64,000 nucleotides of DNA, from assembly GCA_934045075.1 (NCBI GenBank), contig OW203722.1, forward strand, positions 8,339,303 through 8,403,302, given 5' to 3'. The notes below the pieces were generated by a model. It was not told the origin of the DNA. It searched no databases and saw only the letters and a program-made list of their open reading frames with translations. Below, piece by piece: positions 22,212 through 34,900 of the stretch. Position 1 is the stretch's first letter; every line of letters begins with the position of its first letter. The stretch comes from Yponomeuta sedellus (lineage: Eukaryota; Arthropoda; Insecta; Lepidoptera; Yponomeutidae). The translations under genes were made by a program, and so were the position numbers.

Positions 22212-22515
22212 CTAACTAGTGATGCGAAGGGTTGGTACCAACCTAATAAGTAAAAGAATAAATAGTGACGTGCTATGTTGTATTGAATGAAATATAAAAA
22301 AGTCGTATGTTTACGTATGATTTCTGCCCCTGGATCGTACATGCAAAATAAAATGTAAAAAATCGTATGTATACGATTTAAATCGTACATCTGGCAACGC
22401 TGGACCTAAGTGACGCGTCCAGAATCAATCAATCGATTTCTTCTCACTAACCGTTTTGAGTTGAGGCCGTGTCGCACACAAAGGGCGGCGGCGGGCGCAA
22501 ATATCTACGTGTACA

Positions 22516-22724
22516 GTGCGTTCACATTAACTTGACGCGTGAGAGAATTGGTAACAAGGACATAACATGTGAATTAGCTTTTGGACCTAATCGGAAGATG
22601 GTTAAACAAGCCCCCAATCCTTTTATTTTCCCCAAGTAATGGGAATGATTTCTTAGTTAACATGGTAACAGTAAACATCTCAGTGCTACCAATTCTCTCA
22701 CGCGTCAAGTTAATGTGAACGCAC
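22516..22724. repeat. inverted-repeat element with 38-bp arms upstream of SUV3
   Basis: Arms 22516-22553 and 22687-22724 (GTGCGTTCACATTAACTTG... and complement) are essentially perfect. No target duplication was settled. It lies about 180 bp before the SUV3 start codon, so it may fall in the promoter or 5' UTR. Confidence 0.7.
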
Positions 22725-22900
22725 AATAGTGTTTATATGCTCTGTGGTTACTCATGTGAATGATGGAATGGAAATGTTAATCTGGAGAGAAATAAAACAA
22801 TAAATGTCAAATAATCTGTGATATCAAAAGGCAGCACCGCCGATTGGGTGCTATGCAAAATTTTCTAGTTAATTTTATTTAATTTCTTCATTGGTTGAAT

Positions 22901-25900
22901 ATGTATAAAACCTTCACAAGGATACTAACTATCTCTTGTAATGATTCTTTGCAGCCGTGCGTATCTCCGTTCTTCAGGAGCAGTGTATTTTGTACAAACC
23001 GCGGAAGAATCAACGGTATAGGTTATGTTTTCAAAAGGACGAAAAAGAATGATAGAGGCCCTTCAGCCCTTTTCATACCCGTGCCGGTGAAGCCCAATCT
23101 TGATGACATGAACATTGGAGAGGAGTTCACGGGGCGTCTAAAGAAACAAGATTTGTTGAAGATCCTCAACAAATTCTATCAGAAACCCGAGGTGCGTGTT
23201 TTGGCTTCAGAAAACGGTTTGGACGATCAATTGCTGCACCAGGCGTTCCTCTCGTTCAGGAGACATTGTTTAGAACATGATCTACCTCCAGATTTACATA
23301 TTACAATAAGCGATATATTGCAAGGTAAGCTTTTAGGTGATTCTGATAAGAAATAAAAGGTTACAAAAACGATTGGAAAATGACTCAATTTGATAGATGA
23401 TTTTAATACATTAATAACAGCATATAGACAACGTGTTTCTGTGAAAGTACATAATTCAGATTTTTTTTCTGGTTGTGCAATGAAGTGTTCTCTATTTATC
23501 TATCAGCAATGCAGCAGTTTGAAAATGGTTTCATTCACTTTTGCAGAAGTGACTTCATTTCTTATTGTAAGTAATCTTATTTGTTTCAGGAGCGGGTCAC
23601 GTGGATGACCTCTTTCCTTATTTCCTAAGACATGCTAGACTAGCATTTCCTCACTTAGACTGCTTAGATGACCTCAAAAAGATTTCAGACCTCCGGACCC
23701 CTGCTAACTGGTGAGAGATACAACAGACTCTGATATGGACTTGCACTCTTTTATAAAAACAGTATTTCTTAAGACACTGCTATTAGGGAATTTAATTAGT
23801 CTAAGGTGAAGGGCAAAAGCACAGATCATTCAAATTACCTCTGAGTGTTTTAAAGAAATTAAAGTTTCATCATCATCATGAAGTTTCTTTACAAATTCTT
23901 GCAAAACTTAAATTCTTTTAAAAACCTATTTAGAGGCTAAAAATTCCACCCATGCCGGGACTCGAACCCGCGACCTCTGGCTATCTGTGCCAGCGCTCTT
24001 CCAATTGAGCTAATGGGCGACTCACCGGCATCAGTGAAATTTCGAACCTCTTTACACTATTCTCTGTATTACGTGCAGGCAGCAACTTTAAATTCTTTTG
24101 TTATTGTATGAGAATAAAGACCCATTTTTATTGCATCTGATGTTCCAAGGAAAAAAAGCTGTGTTCTAGGCACTGCAGCATCGGAGTGGTCCATTCACTC
24201 ATCAAGTGTGAGTGAAGGTGCCACTGGATGGTGTATAAATCATCTCATTATAATAGTAATAGCCTTTTATTTCCTCTTTATAGTAAATTATAATACATAT
24301 TATTCTTACAAGTTTAAATTATATTGATTTATTTTTCATTTATAATTCATTATTTCTTGATTCTCCATTTAAAGTTTTAACCTAATTCAATTTACAAATA
24401 AATTTTATGCAAATGCTTTTGAGAACTCTGGGCTTACATTTTTATTTTATATTTAGTGCATCTTAGGACTCCTGCAACTGTGTTATACGTCATCTCATTT
24501 CATATGTGCAAAGGCTAAATTATGATCAAGTGTAGTCGAGTATTAAGCATTTGCAGTAAAGTATAAGTAGGTTTTTCTTTGTCTAGGCAGTTTACAGTTT
24601 GATGCCAGCGGTTGACTTAGTGACTCGTATTTGCTTATTTGGCAAATATTAACCGTCCAATGCCAGGATTTATGATGTATCTTTAGCACAGATCTTTTTA
24701 TTTTGTAACAATTCTACAGTGATGGTAGTGGTTCATGGTGGTTCCCTGATGTTCAATTTATGTAAAGAATTTTCTGTCTGAAATTTTTTTTTTCAGGTAT
24801 TCCCAAGCTCGTAGCATGAATAGGAAGATAATCTTCCACGCAGGTCCCACAAACTCTGGCAAGACCTACCACGCTATGGAACGGTTTCTCGCTGCCAAAT
24901 CCGGAGTGTACTGTGGCCCACTCAAGTTACTGGCTACTGAAATTTACCACAAATCTAATAAAAGGGTAAGTGTTCATAATTTAAGTCTGTATGTTGATAA
25001 TGAAGTAAATCTACCTTAGAAGTGTAGAATTTCCTTTCACTTACAACTTTGGTTATCAAATCATCTGCATTGGAACTAGACATCAGGTCTATTTTACCAT
25101 CGCTTGGCAATTTCCTGTTGGATTTATCAAAGCAAGTTTTTTTTTTTAATAAATTTGATTATTTTTAACATTTGTGCTAGTGGTACAGATGACAATGAAA
25201 TATGGCATTTCTCCTTAAAAGAATGCTAGGGCATGCATATTTCAGAATTCAGTTTTACATTCTTAACATTTCTTATGCGAAATGTTAAACTGAATTCTAT
25301 TATTTACCAATACCAATTGAATATAATTAAAACTACTTACCGTAGTAAGTAGTTTTAATTATATTCAATTAGTATTGGTTACCGAAATCATTATTTTTAG
25401 TTTTCCTATTGGTTTTCAGGGCACCCCTTGTGACCTTATCACTGGTGAGGAACGAAGGCATGCGTCACACTACGACACACTGACCGGTACTTCTGAAGTG
25501 CCAGAAACTGAGACTGACTCTATAGTGGAAGATTCTGAATTGACGCCCTCTTCTCACGTTGCGTGTACAGTGGAGATGACCTCACTTAACCATACTTGTG
25601 AGTTCTTAGTACTTTTGCTGAATTGTGTCACTGAATCTTATCTTAATATATTAAACAAGGAACTGCTCCTATGTTACGCGCACTAAATCCTGTACGATTT
25701 AATTGTCTAAATGTCCGAATCCATACTAATAGCTTTGCAAACGTCATGATTCCGACAAGATTTGGTCCGTTTGATTACTCTGTCCGCACAACTGTCGTTA
25801 GATTTGTAGTCGCGATATCTTTAGTCTCAGACCTTCTTTTGCCTAGAATCCTACCTTGTACAACAAATTGGAGGCATTATGAGGTTGGCTAGAAAAAATG

Positions 25901-28900
25901 CTATTAGACATAATGCCGCCAACTGTATCTTATATTTTGTAACTGCGGTTTCTGTAATTATGTTTTTGATATACGATAAAGAATATCTTACTTGTCAGAA
26001 ATACTTCAGATATTGTATAGAATCAGGCGTTACTTTGCGGAAATCCATAATAGTAATTTTCACTTTTTAATGCTAGAAATACTTCAGCTTCCGTTTCTTG
26101 ATGATGTCAAGAAATGGTGTCTGCTTTCTTCTACTTATATGTATGATCTATACATTTGAATTGCAGACTCTTTGAACCCAGGAAACGCCTTGAAACGAAT
26201 TGATTTTTTTATATGTTTTATTTATTTTTCAGACGAGGTAGCAGTAATAGATGAAATTCAAATGATTGGTGACAAAGGCAGAGGATGGGCGTGGACGCGA
26301 GCCATTTTAGGTAATGTATTTTATTCTTATTATTTTTATGTCTCTGCAGCTTGCAAAAGTATTAGCCAGAATTATATAAAAGGTGCTTACCTTACATGAG
26401 TTATGTCTTCGTAGGTTTACAAGCGGAAGAAATACATTTGTGTGGCGAAGCGGGTGCTATAAATCTAATCGAAGAGATGTGTAACACCACTGGTGAAGAA
26501 ATGGAGGTAAGGCACTTGGAGTTTTATGTTAAAAAAAAACTTACTATTTCCTCTATAAATCGACATTTTTAATTTGAATCAAGCATATTTCCCTTAAGCT
26601 TCCCTGACTATCTGTTGAAACCAAATTTGCACTTTTGGAAAAAAAACTATCCGTCTCCTTGCGTGATATAATAAGCCACATCAATTATCACTGTTTACCA
26701 CTGATCGAGGTAAAGAGTAAAGTATAAATACCTCCACTTGGTGAGAATATTTAATACGGCGGCGTTGTTAAAACCGCGAAAACTCCGGCCTGAAACGGAA
26801 ATGCAGTGAATAGTTTCCGGATTTTTTGGATGTTATCGATAACGGTAAATTTAAATATTGGGGTGGGTTGCGTTCTGAAAACTGCGGCAGGTTTTTTCCT
26901 CGTCTATTCTTCAGAGCCTAAAGACCATATTTGATCTATAACCATATTTGATTGATTGAAATTAAAATATTGGGGCTATTTATTTCGGAAGACGGTATGT
27001 TGGGGGAGAGTTTGCGCATGACGAGACCTTAAAAGTTTACAAATTATATCTCTGTTTAATTAATTTTGCTTAGTTATTTTCTATAATCCACCGAAGTAAT
27101 TGTAAAGTATTGAAATAAATTTTAACAACACATTTTTCAATTTTCCAATTTTAAGTCCTCGTCGTGAGAGACCATTCTCTCCCGCTCAATATTAAAGTTA
27201 GAGCATTCAATGGTTAGAGTAAGAAAATGTTTAAATTATTTTTCCTAATTAACAATCAAATGCTTTGGTGACTTTTAACAGCGCCATATTATGTCCCCTC
27301 GTTTTTGTACTCTACGTATTCCGATCACTGTACAATACAATGTTTTCAGGTCCGCACCTACAAAAGGCTAACAGAGTTAAAAGTAGAAGACTCAGCGTTG
27401 GGTTCACTGGATAACGTGATGCGCGGCGACTGTATAGTGTGTTTCAATAAGAACGACATTTACAGTGTAAGTCGAGCCATTGAACAGAGGTCAGTCCTGT
27501 ATGAGGCAGGTATCCCTTTAGTTATTACTGGTTCTTTGTTGGCAGTTGCGTTTCAACATTTTCGGATTATGTTTCATTAGTGTTTGTTCCCAACGAGTCA
27601 CAACCAAAACAGTAACTCTGTTACTTGATGTGGATTACTCTACCAGTAAGTTAGGTACTGGTAGAGTTTTCATATTAAACAGTTTTACAGCCAGTAGCCA
27701 GTAACGCTGTTTACTAACCCCTAGCCCCTAATTCTGCGGTATTCTCGCAAATGTAGAACATTACCTAGAGATCGGACATATTTCCTACACAGTGTAGGAA
27801 ATATGTCCGATCTCTAGTTAATGTATCTATAGATACAGTGTTTTGAAGTAACATGAATAATTCGATTCTTCGCCCTTAAGTACATGGCATGGCATCAAAA
27901 AATATGGAAAAAGTTTTAATAATACGAAAATCAGTCATAGTAAATAAGACTGTATAGCCAATATTATAGGGACCTGTTTTGACAAAATACTGTTTCTATA
28001 GATAGGTACCGTGTTTTGCCAAAACATGCTCGTGATTTTTATGCCAAATAACTGAGATGCAGTGTTTTGGTCATAACAACTTTTAAACCTTTTCCTATTT
28101 GTCAAGAAAAAAAGCGGGTATTCAGTGCAAAAATTCTAGATTTTCAATTAGAGTCTATATATACAAAAAATATAAATTAACTAGTTACGGCATAATTATG
28201 TGCACTATTATTTAACACATGTAAAATTTTTAAAGTAATCTGTTTTGATTTGACGTATCAATGCGGAATTTTCTTAACAAAATGTTTTTGGCGTTTTCTG
28301 GAAAATGCCTGTTTTTAATTTACAGTGTCTTGTCACGACACGGCAGCACTTCATTGATAGGACACGGCTTAGTTCAGTGTTTAGTTTATACAGTTGCATG
28401 TTCAATAAGTGTTGAAGGAAGTGATGCCATAACAGTAAGGTAAAGAGAACTCTGTAGCATATTGCCAGGAACAATTATCTAATAGATAGTCCTTAGTGGC
28501 TTTGATAGGTTCCATCCTTATTACGTAAATGTCCACTGTATTGAGTTATCAAATGGTTTCACGTTTCTGAAGTGTCAAAATAAATCAGATGAGACCATAA
28601 AGTACAGAAGTCCACAGTGCTGTTACATATAAGCGTCCTGTCTATACATGAGCTTACTGCAACCTGTCTATACACAGTTAAAAATGAACAGTTCTTATAC
28701 ACAAATGATGTCTAATCAACTGCGTGTAAGCTCTTATCTATCGACAGATCGTATTAGAAGAAGCTTTTATTTTAAACCTTCCTTTTCTTTTACTTTCTTG
28801 CACCCCGATTCTATCATTTTCAATGATTGTAAATAAATAAGTATACTATTTAAAATCTGGTCTTATAAACGTCATACAGCTCACAAATAAACTTTACGGT

Positions 28901-31900
28901 GAAATACATACATACATACATAACCTCACGCCTGTATCCCAGAGGGGTAGGCAGAGACCAGGGAGTGCCACTTGCCACGATCCTGACAGATCACCTTCGC
29001 TTCATCAACGTTCATCATAAGTCATACGTTGAAATGTTTTTAGTATAAAGTTTAAGAAAGAGTGTGTAGTGAAGCTACGTTCAGGATTTAAAGAAATTTT
29101 ATCAGTTGTTAATGTTTTCCGACCAACATAGGATCCACCGGTCCACATCAAAAGAAAAAAAAAACACATTTAATACATAAAGCCTTCCATTTCAGTGGTC
29201 ACGAAGTAGCTGTGATATACGGAAGTCTTCCGCCCGGAACTAAACTGGCACAGGCCAACAAATTCAACGACCCTGAGAACTCGTGTAAAATCATGGTCGC
29301 CACGGACGCCATAGGCCTCGGTATTAATCTGTAAGTTCGCAAAAACATTAAAGATAAAGATAGGATAAAAGATGATTTCTTCAAGTAACATTTAAACGAA
29401 CTAAAACAACGTTTGCTTCATAATTTCTTGCTGACTCAATAACACAAAGCAGCCATGAAAAGATCTTGATCAGTTAGACTTAGATGATACTACTCGAAAA
29501 ACTAGGAGTTTTTTTGTTTTCAACTCATTCTTTTACTCATTATTATTCAATTACATATTCTAGTTGAAGTCAACTCATTGAGTTCAACTACAATCTGTAA
29601 TTAATCTCATTCATTGTATCTTCTCTCACTCTTTCATGTCGATAATTTTTAAACTTGAGAGAGACGCGTAAATTCGACGCAGGTACATACGAATGAGAGC
29701 GATAGATTCTTTTGTCTCATTTTAAGGTCTCACTCATGCTTTCTCGTAGTTTCTGAACTCTGATCAAAGGTAGATAGGGAAGGTAGATATAGAGCCCTGC
29801 CACGGGTGATCTAATTGATTTAAAGACACAAAAGTAGAAAACATATTAGGATACTAAATTGTTGTTAAGTGAGTAGATTCTATCGAAGATATGTAACCAA
29901 ACCTATAAAGAACGCATATTCGATGCGGAGTATATGAAATGAATAATGACGGTTCTGTTACATTTTCAGGAGCATACGCAGAATAATATTCTATTCCTTA
30001 ATAAAACCAGTAATAAATGATGACGGCGACAAAGAAATGGACGTCATTAGCATATCGCAAGCACTGCAAATAGCTGGTAAGAATATACCCAAATAATATA
30101 AGCCGTCAGTATTAATTTTGTACCATTCCCACAGATTGTAAATAAAGGAATGTTGTGTTGGTTTGGACATGTGGAGAGGATGAAGGAAGAAAGATTGACG
30201 AAACAAATAAATATTGCGAATGTGAGTGGAAGGGCTGGTAAGGGTCGTCCCAGGCGGACATACATCTACCAACTAGGGGATGTATTCGCAAAGGGGAAGA
30301 CAAAAGTACCCGGAACCGGCGTGCGTCCATGCATCGACTTATGAACGTTGATGAAGCGAAGGTGATCTGTCCCTGGTCACTGCCTACCCCTCTAGGATAA
30401 AGGCGTAAGGTTATGTATGTAGGTAAATAAAGACTTGACATGGTACATACCTGGACATAGGTCCAAGCAAGGTTCGAATGCTTTAGTAGTTAAGAGCTAA
30501 TTAATTCAAAGTTAATAATTAGATGATGATGTATGGGAAAGTCATGCATTGTTTTTTCATGAACAGGTGCTATATTGTGAAAAAGTATTAAGATAATATA
30601 AACATATTCTTTATTGTACACTGAAAGAAAAACAACAAATCCAAAATATTCACAAAGTTACAGAGTACAATTAGCGACATTTTTGCAAAAAGCAATTTCT
30701 TTCAGTCAACCATACGATAGAAAGTAATTTGTAATATTGCACGTTCTGTAACATCTGTTTCTGTCATTGTTTTTTGGTGTAAAATATAGAATATTCTTAT
30801 CTTATTTTTTGATTTAGACTGTATATATACCACTACACATACGGAACAGGAGAGAGAGAGAGGTCTTAATTACCACTTGCCCACTGGGCGAGTTCAAGCG
30901 CTGATATAGAGAGATAGATAAAATATTCTTTATTGTACACAGAAATTACATAAAAAATATAGCACAAATGGCGGCCTTATTACTGAGTTAAAAGCGCTGA
31001 GGTAGAAGATGAGAGCTTCTTACCTTACGTAATTTCCTACACCTCAGGAAGGGCCGGGCGGTATGGCAGCGCGTGGGAGACCGGCTACGTGACCACGTTC
31101 AGGTCGGAAGACCTGTCCACGCTAAAGACTCTGCTCTCCAAGTCGCCGGACCCGGTCTCGCAGGCCGGCCTGCATCCCACCGCCGAGCAGATGGAGTTAT
31201 ACGCCTACCATTTGCCGCACGCCACCCTTAGCAGTCTCATGGTGAGTTAGGAGTCTGCTGCCATTGACTTGAAAATAAACATTTACGATGCCTACACCTA
31301 TTCCTATATAAAAAAAAATGTGTAAAGGAAGGCTAAGGAGACGAGATAAAGAATGTAAACAAACGGACCGTTACTGAGTTACATAGCGATAGTGAGCGAT
31401 TATTATCTCTGTCCTTGTCACACTTATGCAGTAATGGCGTCATTTGATCGACAACAGCTGTCGTTGCGTATTTCGTGGTACAGGAAAACTTTCAGTACGG
31501 CAGTTGTCAACATTTGGTTTCATCCGCCATTTTGTGAACTATAATAGTTCATTCCTGTTTAGATTGCGTTCGAAGTGATACGAGGACAATTTTTATAGCC
31601 ATATTGACAACTTCTGACAGTAAGACCCGCCACTGTCTTACAATCCTCCATCAACTCGGACTTGGCCCCCGTGGTGGAGTATGGTCTAACCTTCCTTTGA
31701 TGCAGGTAGAGACCCGTGCCCCAGCAGTGGGGACATACAAGGGTTGATAACGAAGCAGATACCAAGGTTTACCTCTTGCCACAACTCTAACAAACCTCTC
31801 TCGGCTGGCACGGATAGCCAGAGGTCGCGGGTTCGAATCCCGGCGTGGGTGGAATTTTTAGCCTCTAAATAGGTTTTTTAAATTGTCCTTAGCAGGGGTT

Positions 31901-34900
31901 AGTAAATTAAAAATAATATAAACCTCTCTCGCTTCATCAAAATTCATTAGTCATTGTATCGCTGGGACCGACCTAGTTACATAATTGAATTTGGGTCCCG
32001 CCTGCTGAGTAGTTAATGCTCAGCAGTCGTGTTGTTGGTGATTTTTCATTTATTCCAGTTTTTTTTGTGATTATTTAGTTTTCCCTGGATTGATGCAAAT
32101 TCCATACTGCATGTGACTCTCGATCAAATTAGAAGAATCTATTGACATTTTATCTATTGAAATCTGACTATTGGTTACCAAGTTATTAGGATACAATGGG
32201 ATGAACTTACATACGAGCCAAAGACATTACCCCCCCCCCCCCCCCCCTCCCCCTTGGGCTCCGCCGCAGTCGGGTAGAAAATGTCTCACACCACGTCCCA
32301 CCGCAGGACATATTCGTCCACCTGTGCACGGTGGACGACTCGCTCTACTTCATGTGCAACACGGAGGCGTTCAAGTTCCTCGCGGAGATGATCCAGCACG
32401 TGCCTCTGCCACTGCGCGCGCGCTACGTGTTCTGTTGCGCGCCCATCAACAACAAGCTGCCCTTCGTGTGCGCTACATTCCTCAAGGTGAACAATGTATT
32501 CCTTTTTTTAAAAACCTACTTGGAGGCCAAAAATTCCACCCATGCCGGGACTCGAACCGAAATTTCGAACCTCTTTACAATACTCTCTGTATTTCTCGTA
32601 TTAATACTCGGGTTCGAGTCCCGGCATGGGTGGAATTTTTAGCCTGTAAATAGGTTTTTAAAAATTGTCCTTAGCACGGGTTAGTGCATTAAAAAGAATA
32701 TAATCATGACATGATTATATTCTTTTGTGAGTACAGCGATATCATTCTGATGTTTAACCTATGCAAAGTAGGTACTCGGGGCTGCAAGTGATACAAATTA
32801 TTTCAGCCAGATGTTGCTGCCTGTATTGTAAAGAGGTTCAAAATTTCACTGATGCAGGTAAGTCGCCCATTAGTTCAGTTGGGAGAGCGCTGGCACGGTT
32901 AGCCAGAGGTCGCGGGTTCGAGTCCCGGCATGGGTGGAATTTTTAGCTTCTAAATAGGTTTTTAAAAATTGTCCTTCTCACGGGTTAGTGTATTAAAAGA
33001 ATATAATGTATTCCTTGCCCTTCTAAGTAATCACACCGCATCTACGGAAGCGCTCGTAGCCTAGCCGAACCGAGTGGAATCAATCATTTGGGTTAAGCAA
33101 CAACAGGCGCGGTCAGGTGCTGAATGGGTGACGGTCTCGTCACTGCCGCTAGTGGCATTTTTCCGAGCGCTTCTGTGCTTCGCAAGGCACGTTAAGCCGT
33201 TGGTGCCGGCTGTCATGTAATGGCAGTCGTTAAGCTATGTCAGATGCCTTGTGGGCCGCTTGATTACTTCTGAGAGTGTAGGGCCCGCCACTGCCTTAAA
33301 TCACAACAACAACGACTGGGCCCCTGTGGTGGAGTATGGCCTAACCTTTCTGAGATGCAGGAAGAGACCCATATTCCAGCAGTTACGACATACAAAAAAA
33401 AGTTGCTATCATCATCATCTACTGTAGCACATTTACCGCAAATCAGCATTGAGGGCTCACACTTTCAGCTGAGTCAAAGTATCTGACTGTCTGACCGCTT
33501 GTTTACAAATTTCTTTGCAGATGGTCCGCCAATACAGCAGAAACGAGCCAATCACGAAGAACTGGATGAGCAACACGGTGGATTGGCCGCTGCCGGCGCC
33601 GAAGACCATTATGGATCTGGTGCATTTGGAGTCAGTTTTCGACGTACTGGAGCTTTACTTGTGGCTAAGGTACTTGTAACTAATATTATAAACGCGAAAG
33701 TTTTTAAGTAGGGATGGATGTTTGTTAGTCTTTCACGTAAAAAGTACCGAATGGATTTTAAAGAACACTAACAATATTATAGCTTATACATCAGAATAAC
33801 ACATAGGTTACAATTTACAAAGATATTGTGTGATTTGTCCAAAATATGACGATAAATGTCAAGTAAGTAGGAAAAAATGTACCATCTAAGAGCTATTCTG
33901 GCGTAGGCTGCCAAAACCGCTATAGTTATTTTAGTGCGCCTGTGACTTGTCAATATTGTCAGTAGACATGTGTAAGTACTGCGTGTTATGCAGTACCTAC
34001 GCGTTATATAGCACGACCGCGTATGGGTACTGGATCAAGTCCGTGGCACAATTTAGCATGACCTATGTCGGTCGATCGGTACGTCGCGGCCGGCCGGCCG
34101 CGGCAAATCGTTGCTATGTACTTGCACATGCATGGCACAAAGCGCGCGGCGGTCGGCGAGCGTACCTTACTGCTTTGTTAACAGGGTACTGTTTTGCACA
34201 AATTATTATCCTGCTTCGATGTTCGGGTGTCCGTTCTTGATAAGGCCTACATTTCTTTGAAACCGCCTCGTATTTTAAGTATAATGGATAATACGTGATA
34301 CGCTACAAGACGGGCTACGTCATGTAGGCATATTGACAATGACTCTAAACATGGCCCTCGTGAGTCATAACGCAACAACTCTTGGTAGGCCATGTTCCGC
34401 GCACTGCGTACTGCTATAATGCCATATGGCGCGGTACGAAATGCCATGCCATGTGGCATGTTCTCATAGGGTACTGTTTTGCGTATGTCTAATTGTCAGG
34501 CTGTTAAAAATAGCAAAAAATCTAACATCTGCGAGCGAAATCGGGCACCAGCTACCTATATAAAGTAGGTATATAAAAATCTCTTGTCACAGTGTTTATT
34601 CTTCTTTAACGCCTATGAAAAACTTCGCCGATTCTTATGAAATTTCTAGTGTACCATACGCCATAATATGGGAAATTAAATTTAAAGTTTTTGTTTTTGT
34701 ATCTTGGATTTTAAAGACCGAAAAAACGTATTCACCATGGCGTGACGTCACTAAGTTTATAAAAATTGGAATTGTCATGGTTATGTTAAACTAAGTGACG
34801 TCATGGCATAGGCTATCTTAGGACATGATGGCTAACAGAGTCATCTGTTTCGTAATTTTCTAAGGCTCGAAAAATTACTATATTTTTTCACGATCTAAAG

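Noticed and set aside
33950..34240. GC-rich frame ([14 protein letters not shown]...) as a coding exon
   Set aside because: No family resemblance or splice sites in phase with SUV3; it lies in an intron.
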